Source: Bacteroidota bacterium
Lineage (GTDB): Bacteria; Bacteroidota; Bacteroidia; UKL13-3
Direction of reading: 5' to 3'
NCBI GenBank assembly: GCA_013298895.1
Contig: JAAFJM010000005.1
Coordinates: forward strand, 170,229-230,186
Length of the DNA stretch: 59,958 bases
Made by a program: the position numbers and the translations under genes. This document shows positions 1 to 9,421 of the stretch, piece by piece (positions within the stretch are counted from its first letter, which is position 1; each line of letters begins with the position of its first letter). A model generated the notes under the pieces. That model ran no database searches and had not been told where the DNA came from. It saw only the letters and a program-made list of their open reading frames with translations.

Positions 1-19
1 AAAATACTGCCAATGCTAG

Positions 20-133
20 TTGAAACAAGAATTCAAAAGTTTTTTAATTGATAAAATTACAATTATTAACAAATCAAAATTACCTTTAAAATTAACTCCA
101 GGTGGAGGAACTGCCATTAGTATTATAGCACAA
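20..133 (+). pseudogene. possible 3' remnant of an unidentified gene
   Basis: An open frame without a start codon ends at a stop at 131-133 and would encode a tail reading KLTPGGGTAISIIAQ. The Gly-rich ending resembles the C-terminus of some secreted glycosidases, but that is only an impression. The same frame has a TAG at 17-19, and the other two forward frames stop at 21-23 and 49-51, so no intact gene enters from the left edge in this frame. A terminator-like hairpin follows at 158-192, which fits a former gene end. Confidence is low. Confidence 0.25.
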
Positions 134-157
134 TAATTAAAAATAAATAGAACCATT

Positions 158-192
158 AAAAGCCCGTTAGCATTATCGTTAATGGGCTTTTT
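158..192 (+). terminator. rho-independent terminator
   Basis: AAAAGCCCGTTA is followed by a nine-base loop and TTAATGGGCTTTTT, giving a stem with one G-T wobble and a T-run on the + strand. It lies just behind the remnant reading frame that ends at 133. Confidence 0.6.
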
Positions 193-260
193 GTGAAAAA
201 AATTTAGAATATAATTGTTTAATAATGTAAAAAATTATTCACTTTATTCTCGAACTTTTT

Positions 261-470
261 AGTTGGCCATAAATTATAGCATCACCCTTTATAATTGGTT
301 CAATAATTGGCTTAATTATTTACGTCAATTTTTAAACTAAATCAAGCCTTTTTGTTGCTTTTTCCTTTGGTATACTAGGATTAATTATCTGAATAATTTA
401 GGCTACATTAATTTGAAAAAACAAGGAACAACCTTTTTCCTTTCCAAAATTTTCCATGGAAAAAATCAAA
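261..470 (+). pseudogene. decayed small membrane-protein gene
   Basis: From 273 the frame reads SPFIIGSIIGLIIYVNF, then a stop at 333, then a second hydrophobic stretch ending FGILGLII, then stops at 390, 399 and 414. From 416 another frame continues as KKQGTTFFLSKIF. The stops are explained by simple damage: AAA to TAA, GGA to TGA, TGG to TAG, and loss of one G from a TGG codon, which both makes TGA and shifts the frame. Restored, the segment would encode two transmembrane helices and a basic loop. I recognise the general look of a small Bacteroidota membrane protein but cannot name the family. The rest of 1-682 (about 193-260 and 471-682) shows no gene I can support. Confidence 0.5.
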
Positions 471-682
471 TATTACAATATTTCATCTCTCATGTAGCTG
501 GTTACCAACATTAATTAAACCAATTGTTCCATATAATCAATTAGAAATAATTAAAAAAACAATAAAACTTTTTTTATTCCTTAAATAAATTGCAGATGGG
601 GTAATAGTTTAATTTTTATGAAAAAGATTTCAATTTAATTATATTTTTAAATACTTAATTTGCCTGCCTAAATTTAAATTGA

Positions 683-2023
683 ATGGATATTTTTTTTTTA
701 ATAATCGGCTTATTGTTTGGTTTTTTTACAGGTTGGTTATTTAATAAAAATAAATCAAAACAAACTGATGAAGGTGCTGATAATTTGGCTAATTTGCAAC
801 AACAAATACTAACTGAAAGTAACCAAAAATCATCGTTTCAATCGGAAAATAATTTATTAAAAGCCGACTTATCCAACGTTAAAAACGAGAATAAAATATT
901 ACAAGAAGAAATACTTAACTTATCGAAAAAATTAACAGCCCAAATCAGCGATAACGAGAATTTACAGCAAAGGTTAATTGAACATAAGGCTGAAATTACT
1001 ACTTTAAACGAAAAATTTACTAAAGAATTTGAAAATTTGGCTAATAGGATTTTTGATGACAAAAGCCAAAAATTCACAGAACAAAACAAAACCAATATAG
1101 GCGAATTATTAAATCCCCTTGGAGAAAAAATAAAAGATTTCGAAAAAAAAGTAAATGATGTTTATGTAACCGAAGGCAAAGAGCGAGCATCACTAAAAAA
1201 TCAACTAGAAATGCTTCAGCAACTTAACCAACAAATGAGTAAAGAAGCCAATAATTTAACTAAGGCTTTAAAAGGCGAAAACAAAACCCAAGGCAATTGG
1301 GGTGAATTCATTTTAGAAAGTGTTTTAGAAAAATCAGGGTTAGTAAAAGGCAGTGAATACAAAGTGCAAGAAAGTTATACTAACGAAGAAGGCAAGCGCC
1401 TGCAACCTGATGTTATAATTAGTTTACCCGAAAATAAAACTTTAATAATTGATAGTAAAGTTTCATTGAATGCCTATGAACGTTTCTCATCGGCCGAAAG
1501 TGATGAGGAAAGGATACAAGCAGGAAAAGAACATATTCTTTCATTGCGCGCACATTTAAAAGGTTTGAGTGGCAAATCATATCAAAATATTCATCAGATT
1601 CAAAGCTTAGATTTTGTATTATTATTCATTCCAATTGAACCCGCTTTTGCACTAGCTGTTCAAAGTGATCCGGGTTTATTTAACGATGCTTTTGAAAAAA
1701 ATATTGTGATTGTTAGCCCAACAACACTGCTAGCTACTTTAAGAACCGTAGCCAGCATTTGGCGTAATGAAAAACAAAGTGCAAATGCAATTGATATTGC
1801 AAAAAAAGCAGGTGATTTATACGATAAATTTGAAGGCTTTATTAAGGATTTAATTGAAGTTGGAAAGAAAATAGATCAAACTAAATCGAATTATAGCGAT
1901 GCCATGAATAAGTTAGTAGATGGCAAAGGAAATATAATTAACCGTTTTGAAGAATTAAGAAAATTAGGTGCAAAAGCCGATAAACAATTGCCTCAATCGC
2001 TAGTAGATAGAGCAGAAAAATAA
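683..2023 (+). CDS. rmuC: DNA recombination protein RmuC
   Basis: The protein has 446 residues, usual for RmuC. An N-terminal membrane segment lies at about residues 4-21, a long coiled coil at about 35-190, and the RmuC nuclease-like domain at about 200-410. Within that domain PD at 242-243 and DSK at 257-259 fit a PD-(D/E)xK active-site pattern. RmuC proteins limit inversions at short inverted repeats in E. coli and are thought to be membrane-tethered nucleases. The conserved GNWGE and FIPIEPAFALA segments support the family. It starts a run of three same-strand genes, with only 11 bp before the lipid kinase at 2035. Confidence 0.93.
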   Translation: MDIFFLIIGLLFGFFTGWLFNKNKSKQTDEGADNLANLQQQILTESNQKSSFQSENNLLKADLSNVKNENKILQEEILNLSKKLTAQISDNENLQQRLIEHKAEITTLNEKFTKEFENLANRIFDDKSQKFTEQNKTNIGELLNPLGEKIKDFEKKVNDVYVTEGKERASLKNQLEMLQQLNQQMSKEANNLTKALKGENKTQGNWGEFILESVLEKSGLVKGSEYKVQESYTNEEGKRLQPDVIISLPENKTLIIDSKVSLNAYERFSSAESDEERIQAGKEHILSLRAHLKGLSGKSYQNIHQIQSLDFVLLFIPIEPAFALAVQSDPGLFNDAFEKNIVIVSPTTLLATLRTVASIWRNEKQSANAIDIAKKAGDLYDKFEGFIKDLIEVGKKIDQTKSNYSDAMNKLVDGKGNIINRFEELRKLGAKADKQLPQSLVDRAEK

Positions 2024-2034
2024 CCTGATTTTAC

Positions 2035-2913
2035 GTGATAGTTAAACAAAAAATTCATTTCATTATCAACCCCATTTCGGGCGGATTAAGTAAAACCCAT
2101 ATACCTGATTTAATTTTTAAAATCTTAGATAAAAACCAATTTGACATTCAAATTTTTTATACCCAAGGACAAGAAAGCAATCATCATTTGGCTGCCGCAA
2201 GTGCTATGGAAGCTGATATTGTAATAGCTGTTGGTGGCGATGGTACTATAAACAATGTTGCGCAATATTTAGTAAATACCAATAAAATTTTTGGAGTAAT
2301 TCCTATGGGTAGTGGCAATGGATTAGCAAGAGAATTGGCTATTCCAACTAATCCCGAAAAAGCTCTACAACTTATCAATCAACAAAAAATCAAAGTCATT
2401 GATACCTGCAAAGCCAATAATCAGTTTTTTATCAATATTGCGGGTGTAGGTTTTGATGCACATATTGCAGACTTGTTTTCAAAAGCCAAATCAAGAGGGT
2501 TTAAAACGTATACCAAAATTACACTAAGGGAATTTGCGAACTATAAAAGCAAAAACTACACTTTACACTATAACGACCAACAAACCAATGTAAATGCATT
2601 TATGGTATGTATTTGCAATGGAACTCAATTTGGTAATAATGCCTATGCCGCTCCCAAAGCCATTTATAATGATGGTCTTTTTGATATTGTGATATTCAAT
2701 TCATTTAAAATATGGCATGTGCCTTTAATTGCTTATAAATTATTTAAAGGCGATGTAAGCGACTTGCCATTTGTACAAACATTTAAAACCAACCAAATAA
2801 GTATAACCCGAACCATCAAGGAAGTTGCAAATATAGATGGAGAAGCAATGCTACTAGAAAAAGACATTCATTTTAAAATATTTAAACATAGTTTGAAGGT
2901 TTTTGCCAGCTAA
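2035..2913 (+). CDS. diacylglycerol/lipid kinase family protein (YegS/DgkB type)
   Basis: The 292-residue product has the hallmarks of the DAGK catalytic family: an N-terminal FIINPISGG segment, the nucleotide-binding GGDGT at residues 67-71, and GSGNGLAR starting at about 92. Such enzymes phosphorylate diacylglycerol or related lipids at the inner membrane. The best start is GTG at 2035; no ATG fits better, and the INPISG motif sits close behind it. It is 11 bp downstream of rmuC and 48 bp upstream of glycyl-tRNA synthetase, so the three may be co-transcribed. The exact lipid substrate cannot be read from the sequence. Confidence 0.88.
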   Translation: MIVKQKIHFIINPISGGLSKTHIPDLIFKILDKNQFDIQIFYTQGQESNHHLAAASAMEADIVIAVGGDGTINNVAQYLVNTNKIFGVIPMGSGNGLARELAIPTNPEKALQLINQQKIKVIDTCKANNQFFINIAGVGFDAHIADLFSKAKSRGFKTYTKITLREFANYKSKNYTLHYNDQQTNVNAFMVCICNGTQFGNNAYAAPKAIYNDGLFDIVIFNSFKIWHVPLIAYKLFKGDVSDLPFVQTFKTNQISITRTIKEVANIDGEAMLLEKDIHFKIFKHSLKVFAS

Positions 2914-2961
2914 AATTCAAACATCATTTTAAAAAGATTTGCTTATTTTGCAGCCCAATTT

Positions 2962-4437
2962 ATGAGCGAAGAAGTATTTAAAAAAGTAGTATCGCATTGC
3001 AAGGAATATGGTTTTGTATTTACCAGCAGCGAAATTTATGATAATGGTTTGGGCGCGGTGTATGATTACGGCCAAAATGGAGTAGAGTTAAAAAATAATT
3101 TACGCCAATATTGGTGGAAATTTATGGTGCAAATGCACGATAATATTGTAGGCCTTGATGCTGCTATTTTTATGCATCCCAAAACATGGAAAGCCAGTGG
3201 CCATATTGATGGTTTTAGCGACCCTATGATTGACAATAAAGATAGCAAAAAACGCTACAGAGCTGATAATTTATTAGAAGATAAAATTGCTAAATACCAA
3301 AAAGATGGCAAAACCAATAAAGCTGATGAATTACAAAATGCTTTAGATGCTGCTTTACTAGCAAATGATTTGGCACAATTAAAAACCTTAATTGAGCAAC
3401 ACGAAATAGCTTGCCCAATCAGTGGAACTCGCAATTGGACTGATGTGCGCCAATTTAACTTAATGTTTAGCACCGAAATGGGTGCCATGGCCGAAGATGC
3501 AGATAAAATTTACCTGCGTCCGGAAACAGCTCAAGGTATTTTTGTTAATTTTTTAAATGTTCAAAAAAGTGGCAGGATGAAAATTCCGTTTGGAATTGCA
3601 CAAACTGGTAAAGCATTTAGAAACGAAATCATTGCACGCCAATTTATCATGCGTATGCGTGAGTTCGAACAAATGGAAATGCAGTTTTTTGTTCGTCCAG
3701 GAACACAAAAACAATGGTTTGAATATTGGAAAGAAGCACGTTTAAAATGGCATTTAGCACTTGGTTTTGATAAAGCCAATTACCGTTACCACGACCATGT
3801 GAAACTAGCACATTATGCCGATGCAGCAGTTGATATTGAATTTGATTTTCCTTTTGGTTTTAAAGAAGTAGAGGGTATTCATTCTCGTACCGATTTTGAT
3901 TTAAAAAGTCATCAAGATTTATCAGGCAAAAAAATGCAGTATTTTGATGCCGATTTAGATGAAAATGGTAAACCTTACGGCAATTATATTCCTTACGTAA
4001 TTGAAACCAGTATAGGTTTAGACAGGTTGTTTTTATATACACTTTGTGCTAGTTACAATGAAGAAGAAGTAGGAGAAGGTGATAAAAAAGATACCCGCGT
4101 AGTATTGGCTTTACCTCCAATTTTAGCACCATATAAAGTGGCTATTTTCCCGTTAACTAAAAAAGATGGTTTGCCAGAAGTAGCTCGTAAAATAATTGAT
4201 GATTTGAAATTTGATTACAATTGTTTTTACGAAGAAAAGGATGCTATTGGTAAGCGTTACCGCAGACAAGATGCATTGGGAACCCCTTTCTGTATTACTG
4301 TTGACCACGAAAGTATAGAAAACCAAACGGTTACTATTCGCCACCGCGATTCAATGCTTCAAGAGCGAATTCCAATTGCTGAAATCAAATCTATTTTGGA
4401 TAAAGCCATTAGTTGGAAAGATATATTAAGTAAATAA
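2962..4437 (+). CDS. glyQS: glycine--tRNA ligase (single-chain type)
   Basis: This class II aminoacyl-tRNA synthetase of 491 residues charges tRNA-Gly. RPETAQG at about 186, then KAFRNEI and FEQMEMQFFV are conserved motif 2 region sequences of the single-chain (alpha2) enzyme found in Bacteroidota, archaea and eukaryotes, distinct from the alpha2beta2 bacterial form. The C-terminal anticodon-binding domain begins near ALPPILAPYKVAIFPL at about residue 382. The length is normal for the family and no damage is seen. A strong terminator follows at 4461-4497. Confidence 0.96.
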   Translation: MSEEVFKKVVSHCKEYGFVFTSSEIYDNGLGAVYDYGQNGVELKNNLRQYWWKFMVQMHDNIVGLDAAIFMHPKTWKASGHIDGFSDPMIDNKDSKKRYRADNLLEDKIAKYQKDGKTNKADELQNALDAALLANDLAQLKTLIEQHEIACPISGTRNWTDVRQFNLMFSTEMGAMAEDADKIYLRPETAQGIFVNFLNVQKSGRMKIPFGIAQTGKAFRNEIIARQFIMRMREFEQMEMQFFVRPGTQKQWFEYWKEARLKWHLALGFDKANYRYHDHVKLAHYADAAVDIEFDFPFGFKEVEGIHSRTDFDLKSHQDLSGKKMQYFDADLDENGKPYGNYIPYVIETSIGLDRLFLYTLCASYNEEEVGEGDKKDTRVVLALPPILAPYKVAIFPLTKKDGLPEVARKIIDDLKFDYNCFYEEKDAIGKRYRRQDALGTPFCITVDHESIENQTVTIRHRDSMLQERIPIAEIKSILDKAISWKDILSK

Positions 4438-4460
4438 TTAAAAAATAAATTTATAAATAA

Positions 4461-4497
4461 CCCCCAATAGGTAAATAACTTATTGGGGGCTGTTTTT
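4461..4497 (+). terminator. rho-independent terminator of the glycyl-tRNA synthetase gene
   Basis: CCCCCAATA and TATTGGGGG form a perfect nine-base stem around an eleven-base loop, followed by a T-rich run. It lies between two convergent genes. Confidence 0.8.
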
Positions 4498-4511
4498 ATA
4501 ACAAAACTGGC

Positions 4512-4934
4512 TTAGGCGTTAAGTAAAGTTTGAATATCAAATTTTTTCATTTTCATGAATGCTTCAACTACTCTTGGAGCCTTTTCAACATTACACATTA
4601 ATGAACCTAAAATAGTTGGAACTACTTGCCACGATACTCCAAATTTATCTTTTAACCAACCACATTGACTTTCTGTTCCACCTTCTGTTAGATTTTGCCA
4701 ATAATAATCTATCTCATCTTGTGTATCGCAGTCAATTACAAATGAAACAGATTCGTTAAACTTAAATTTAGGCCCACCATTTAAAGCCATAAATTTTCGT
4801 TCATTTAATTCAAAAATAGTTACCATAGGGTTAACCGAAACAATTTGAGAGTTTTTAAAAACTGAGCAATAAAATTGAGCCGCCTCTTGCGCTTTACCAT
4901 CAAACCAAAGGCAAGTATAAATGGGATTTTTCAT
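4512..4934 (-). CDS. VOC family protein (PhnB-like)
   Basis: The 140-residue protein fits the PhnB / '3-demethylubiquinone-9 3-methyltransferase' domain of the vicinal oxygen chelate superfamily. It begins with YTCLWFDGKAQEAAQFYCSV, has a central FMALNGGPKFKFNESVSF segment, and ends with a WLKDKFGVSWQVVP segment typical of this group. The family is widespread and its biochemical role is usually unknown; the old methyltransferase name is misleading. It stands alone, convergent with glycyl-tRNA synthetase. Confidence 0.85.
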   Translation of the reverse strand: MKNPIYTCLWFDGKAQEAAQFYCSVFKNSQIVSVNPMVTIFELNERKFMALNGGPKFKFNESVSFVIDCDTQDEIDYYWQNLTEGGTESQCGWLKDKFGVSWQVVPTILGSLMCNVEKAPRVVEAFMKMKKFDIQTLLNA

Positions 4935-4981
4935 AGTTATTTAAGGAATTAAAATTTGTACTTAATGATTCAAATATAATA

Positions 4982-6613
4982 TCACTTAACCTTAATACCT
5001 CCTAAAAACACTTGTTTGGGTTTTAGGTTTCTTATTTTTAGTAAATCTTGTTCGGTTAGTAAATCAGTGTCGGTTATAATAAAATCAGCAAATTTCCCTG
5101 TTTCTATACTGCCTTTTTCGTTTTCTTCAAATGCAGCTTTTGCGGCCCAAATAGTTATGCCTTTTAATGCTTGTTCCCTTGTTAAAGCATTCTCCATATT
5201 AAATCCTGAAGTTGGTATTCCATTGGCATCCTTTCTTGCTACAGCTGCATAAAAAGTGTAAAATGGCGAAACATATTCAACTGGAAAATCGGTTCCTAAT
5301 GGCAACCAATTATTTTGTTTTAACAGCATTTGGTAGGCGTAAGCAAATTTTAAACGTTGGTTTCCTAATCTATCTTTAGCCCAAACCATATCGCTAGTGG
5401 CATGAGTTGGTTGTACCGAAGGAATGATAGAATGCTTCGCAAATAATTCAAAATCGCTGCTATCAATTACTTGTGCATGCTCAATTCTCCAGCGTCTATC
5501 ATTGTTTTTGGGTAACACTTTGCTGTATAAATTTAATACAAATCTATTGCCCGAATCGCCAATGCAATGGGTGTTTAACTGAAACTTACTATTGGCAATT
5601 TGCAACACATAAGCCCTCATTTTATGAATATCAGTTAGTAAAAATCCATGATTGTGTGTATCATCATTGTACGGTTTTGTTAAACATGCACCTCTGGAAC
5701 CAAGTGACCCATCAGCATACATTTTAAAGCTCGAAACATTTAATTTTTCGGTTTTATAAACACCAATTTTTAAAGCTTCTTGTAAGTTATGGTTATTTAA
5801 ACTTACCATGGCATAAACACGCATGTTGAGGGTTCCGCTTTGTTGCAAACTATCAATTAAATGAATAATAGGAAGGTCTAAACCTGCATCGGTTACGCTT
5901 GTTAAACCATATTCATAACAATGTTGTTGCGCTAATTTTAAAGCTTTTACTTTATCGGATAATGAAATTTCAGGAATAACTGCCTCGGCTAAATCAACTG
6001 CATTGTCAATTAAAATGCCTGTTGGTTTATTGTTTGCAGTAATTACCAAACCGCCATTCAGTTTAGTATTAATATTTATATTGGCTAGTTTTAGTACATA
6101 ATCATTTACCAGCGCTGCATGACCATCTACACGTTTTAACATTACAGGAATATTGCCAAATAACTCGTTCAGTTTTTCATTAGTAGGAAATTTTTTATCT
6201 GCCCAAATATTTTGATCCCAACCACGGCCAAGTAAAACCGATGGTTTGTGTAAAGCATAAAATTTTTGACAACGCTCCACACATTCATCCCAACTTTTAG
6301 CACCAGTTAAATCAACCATTTGCATAAAATTACCTAAGCCGTAAAAGTGGCTGTGAGCATCTATCAATCCGGGATACACAATTTGCTGATGCAAGTCTAT
6401 TTTTTGTAAAGATTCAAAATTCGAGTTTATGTATTCGTTGGTACCTACACCTATAAACTTTCCATCTTTTATGGCAAAAGCTTCATTTACTGCCATGTTT
6501 GAATCAACAGTATTTACTTTTCCATTAAAAAAAATAAAATCAGCTTTTTGTTTTGAAGTGCAAGCAGTAAAAAGAATTACTATAATTGTAAAGAAAATGG
6601 TTTTAGTTGTCAT
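4982..6613 (-). CDS. lipoprotein amidohydrolase (YtcJ-like)
   Basis: The 543-residue protein starts with a lipoprotein signal whose Cys is residue 18 (LFTACTS), so it is probably anchored in an envelope membrane. The rest is an amidohydrolase-superfamily metal hydrolase of the YtcJ/AepA-like type. The HxH metal motif is at H87 and H89 (LIDAHSHF), with NTHCIGDSGN, WRIEHAQ and LGTDFPVE further on supplying further His and Asp ligands. Substrates of this subgroup are mostly unknown; many are annotated as exoenzyme-regulatory proteins or N-substituted formamide deformylases. No partner gene is evident. Confidence 0.87.
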   Translation of the reverse strand: MTTKTIFFTIIVILFTACTSKQKADFIFFNGKVNTVDSNMAVNEAFAIKDGKFIGVGTNEYINSNFESLQKIDLHQQIVYPGLIDAHSHFYGLGNFMQMVDLTGAKSWDECVERCQKFYALHKPSVLLGRGWDQNIWADKKFPTNEKLNELFGNIPVMLKRVDGHAALVNDYVLKLANININTKLNGGLVITANNKPTGILIDNAVDLAEAVIPEISLSDKVKALKLAQQHCYEYGLTSVTDAGLDLPIIHLIDSLQQSGTLNMRVYAMVSLNNHNLQEALKIGVYKTEKLNVSSFKMYADGSLGSRGACLTKPYNDDTHNHGFLLTDIHKMRAYVLQIANSKFQLNTHCIGDSGNRFVLNLYSKVLPKNNDRRWRIEHAQVIDSSDFELFAKHSIIPSVQPTHATSDMVWAKDRLGNQRLKFAYAYQMLLKQNNWLPLGTDFPVEYVSPFYTFYAAVARKDANGIPTSGFNMENALTREQALKGITIWAAKAAFEENEKGSIETGKFADFIITDTDLLTEQDLLKIRNLKPKQVFLGGIKVK

Positions 6614-6679
6614 GGTGCGAAACTAAAAATTTTGTGGGCATTTTAAACCATTTTTAAACTTTACCCTCTAAGTTCTGAT

Positions 6680-7759
6680 TTGAAAAACACATTACTCATA
6701 TTTTTATTAATTGCTGCAATGAGCAGCATTGGCTTTGCGCAAGATTCATTGAAGCGAAAACAATTACCCAGAGAATACTTTATTACTGATATTTCGGATA
6801 AACTCAATGTTTCTTTATTTTTTTTAAATAATAAAAACGATTTTGCTTTAACAGGAAATAAAAATGTTAAATTGAACTATTCGCCAAACGATTACGGTGT
6901 TTTGGGTGTAAGTGTTAGGCTGCATTGGCTAGGTTTGGCTTTTGGTTATGCGCCCAAAAACCTTCAAGAAAACTTTAAAGGCACAACTTCGTATACCAAT
7001 ATTAAGTTAAGTAGTTATGGCAAAAAAATGGGTTTCGATATTTATTATTTAGATTATTCGGGCTTTTTTTTAGACAATACCAAAGAGCTTTTTGGCCCTG
7101 ATTACCAAGCTAGGCATTATATACGCCCAGATTTAAATACCTTAAATATTGGAGCAAATTATTACTATATTTTTAACCATAAACGCTATTCATATAGAAG
7201 TACTTTTATACAAAACGAAATTCAAAAACACAGTGCGGGTAGTTTTATGATTAACGCCTCCATTAATTATTTCAATTTAAATGCCGACTCATCCATAGTG
7301 CCAAAAGGAATTGATGAAAATAAATTTAGTCCAGAAGCAAAAATTAAAAAAGGAGATTTTTACAACTTAAGTTTAATGCCGGGCTACGGACATACTTTTG
7401 TAGCTAAACAAAAGATGTTTTTAACGCTATCAGTTTATGGTGGAGTAAATGCCCAACAACAACATTATACCAGCGAATTGAAAAATTTTAATCAAAAAGT
7501 ATTTGATGCTTTTGAGCTAATACCTAGGGCAATGGGCCGAATTGGAATAGGTTATAACTCGCAAAAATTTTTCACAGGTATAAATGCGGTAATGGATGTT
7601 TATAATCTTCCTTTGGGTAAAAATGAGCGCGTAATATACAGCGTGGGTAGTGCTTCCATTTACTTGGGTTATCATTTTAGTTTGCCTAAATCGGTTACTA
7701 AATATACCGATTACATGAAAAAATTCCCCAATCTTAATTTTCAAAAAGCTAGTTATTAG
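6680..7759 (+). CDS. DUF4421 family outer-membrane-type protein
   Basis: The product of 359 residues starts at TTG 6680, giving MKNTLLIFLLIAAMSSIGFAQ, a clean signal peptide. The body is rich in alternating aromatic and polar residues, as in outer-membrane beta barrels. The pattern YSPNDYGVLGVSVRLHWLGL is characteristic of DUF4421 proteins of Bacteroidota as I remember them. The function is unknown. Its 3' end overlaps the convergent acyltransferase gene by 11 bp. Confidence 0.72.
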   Translation: MKNTLLIFLLIAAMSSIGFAQDSLKRKQLPREYFITDISDKLNVSLFFLNNKNDFALTGNKNVKLNYSPNDYGVLGVSVRLHWLGLAFGYAPKNLQENFKGTTSYTNIKLSSYGKKMGFDIYYLDYSGFFLDNTKELFGPDYQARHYIRPDLNTLNIGANYYYIFNHKRYSYRSTFIQNEIQKHSAGSFMINASINYFNLNADSSIVPKGIDENKFSPEAKIKKGDFYNLSLMPGYGHTFVAKQKMFLTLSVYGGVNAQQQHYTSELKNFNQKVFDAFELIPRAMGRIGIGYNSQKFFTGINAVMDVYNLPLGKNERVIYSVGSASIYLGYHFSLPKSVTKYTDYMKKFPNLNFQKASY

Positions 7760-8633
7760 TAGTTGATAATTTGCGCTTGTGTTTCCACCTGCGGTGGCTC
7801 CAAAGCCATATTTCGGGTTGCGCTTTTATGTCTTCTTCTAGTTTTTTGTTAAATAAATCGGTAATATAATTATCTGGTGTTTCTTTAGGGTTCATAGTTA
7901 GCACTTCTAGTGTTACTTCATAGTAACCGCGTTTAGGTTTTTTTACGGCAGCATAAACCACAGGATAATCAAACTTTTTAGCAATTTTTTCAGCACCTGT
8001 GTGCACAGGAGTATCTTGGTTTAAAAACTGAATCCAATAAGCATTTTCAGCACTCGGTGTTTGGTCTGATAAAAAACCTGTACCAGTAATTTTGTTTTTA
8101 TTGGCAAGCATGCCTCTTAAAGTATTTTCCATAGTAATCATTTGTATGCCAAATCGCTCGCGCATACGCTTGGTAAACCATTCAAAAAATGGATTACTTA
8201 GTTTATGGTAAATACCAACAATATCGGCCTTTCCTTCAAAATGCCAAATGGTAGGAAGCCATTCCCAATTGCCTAAATGTGAAGTTACAATAACAAAACT
8301 TTTCTTTTGGCTAATTATTTCATCTAACACTTCCATGTTCAAATATTTGCCATGTTTTTTCAATTCGTTAGCGCTAATTGATTGCATTTTAAAAGTTTCT
8401 AAAAAGATATCAATTAAGTGTTTGTAAAACTTTTTGGCAATGACATCTATTTCAGCTTCGGTGTATGTGGGGAAAGCGTTTTGCAAGTTTTCGTAAACTA
8501 CTTTTTTGCGGTAACCAATTATATTAAAAGCTAAAAAACGCAAACCATCGCTTAGTAAATACAACAAAGGAAACGGCAATAACGAAAGGCCATACAAAGG
8601 CAAGGCATAAATTGGATATAGAATTTTTTTCAA
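7749..8633 (-). CDS. lysophospholipid/lauroyl acyltransferase family protein (LpxL/HtrB-like)
   Basis: The protein has 294 residues, normal for LpxL-type acyltransferases, with an N-terminal hydrophobic segment at about residues 7-27. The catalytic HX4E motif is H119 and E124 in SHLGNWEW. A later GFLSDQTPS segment and a C-terminal WLWSHRRWK motif are also family hallmarks. Such enzymes add secondary acyl chains to lipid A on the inner face of the inner membrane. The start is TTG at 8633, which gives the expected MKKILYPIYALPLY beginning. The specific acyl donor and position cannot be told. Confidence 0.88.
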   Translation of the reverse strand: MKKILYPIYALPLYGLSLLPFPLLYLLSDGLRFLAFNIIGYRKKVVYENLQNAFPTYTEAEIDVIAKKFYKHLIDIFLETFKMQSISANELKKHGKYLNMEVLDEIISQKKSFVIVTSHLGNWEWLPTIWHFEGKADIVGIYHKLSNPFFEWFTKRMRERFGIQMITMENTLRGMLANKNKITGTGFLSDQTPSAENAYWIQFLNQDTPVHTGAEKIAKKFDYPVVYAAVKKPKRGYYEVTLEVLTMNPKETPDNYITDLFNKKLEEDIKAQPEIWLWSHRRWKHKRKLSTTNN

Positions 8634-8717
8634 TTTTTTGATGTTTGCTTCAAATGTATAAGATTTGAACTATTTTTCGTTTTTTACAGATAATTGTGTA
8701 ATTTTAAATTTAATAAC

Positions 8718-9335
8718 ATGAAAATTTTAAATCAAGCCAAAGGCATGGCACTTACAAAACTACTAAGCCTAATTTTTATAATTATGCTTACTCAAAGTTG
8801 CTCCAAAGATACCAGTTGTGGCAACACAAACGATATTGTTAACAATTACAATATTTCTGATGATGACAAAAGTAAAATTCCTTTTAAAGGAAATGACACC
8901 CTAATTTACATTAGCGATGCAGGAGATACAGCAACCCTTATTGGAACGGGAAAAAAGGTATATATAGACCAAGTTAGAAAAGATATTTCAGGAAATGCTG
9001 ATTGTCCTAAATATAATTTAGATAATAAAGAAACCATTGGCATTGAATATTATGGAGATAATACTGAGTTAAATAGAATTAAATATAAAATTTATGGTAA
9101 CCAAGAGAGAACAGAAATTGAGTTTACATTTAATACTTATTATGGAATAACTTATCCTTATAACCTTAACTCACCTATTTTTTACACAGATTCAGTAAAC
9201 ATAGGAAATAAATTTTATTTAGGCAGACCTCTAGGTTTAAGTAGCTCTAATTATAAAGCATTATATAATTTTAACTATGGTTTTTTAAAAATACAATTTA
9301 ATGGAGGCAAAGCATGGTATTTAAAACTAAATTAG
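8718..9335 (+). CDS. hypothetical lipoprotein
   Basis: The gene encodes 205 residues from ATG 8718; an upstream in-frame TTG at 8694 would add eight polar residues before the signal and is less likely. The N-terminus has a hydrophobic stretch followed by LTQSC, a lipobox with Cys at about residue 28. The mature part begins with a polar SKDTSCGNTN linker. No motif was recognised in the remaining part, which is rich in Tyr, Asn and beta-prone residues. It stands alone between divergent and same-strand neighbours with its own spacing. Confidence 0.7.
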   Translation: MKILNQAKGMALTKLLSLIFIIMLTQSCSKDTSCGNTNDIVNNYNISDDDKSKIPFKGNDTLIYISDAGDTATLIGTGKKVYIDQVRKDISGNADCPKYNLDNKETIGIEYYGDNTELNRIKYKIYGNQERTEIEFTFNTYYGITYPYNLNSPIFYTDSVNIGNKFYLGRPLGLSSSNYKALYNFNYGFLKIQFNGGKAWYLKLN

Positions 9336-9413
9336 AAAACGGTACTCACTTACATCTTGCTAGTGAAGGCTATATATTTAAACTATGTTTCTATGTTCTA
9401 TGCGGTTAATTAA

Positions 9414-9421
9414 TACCTTTG
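9414..9421 (+). promoter_or_regulatory. -7 promoter element (TACCTTTG) abutting the start codon
   Basis: TACCTTTG matches the Bacteroidota -7 consensus TAnnTTTG and ends one base before the ATG at 9422. Transcription would then begin about at the second ATG (9428), implying a leaderless or nearly leaderless message. No clear -33 TTTG was found. Confidence 0.4.

Noticed and set aside
333-416. Stop codon recoding (TGA as Trp) to keep the membrane-protein frame open
   Set aside because: TAA and TAG also occur and one base is missing, and all other genes in the window use standard stops; decay is simpler.
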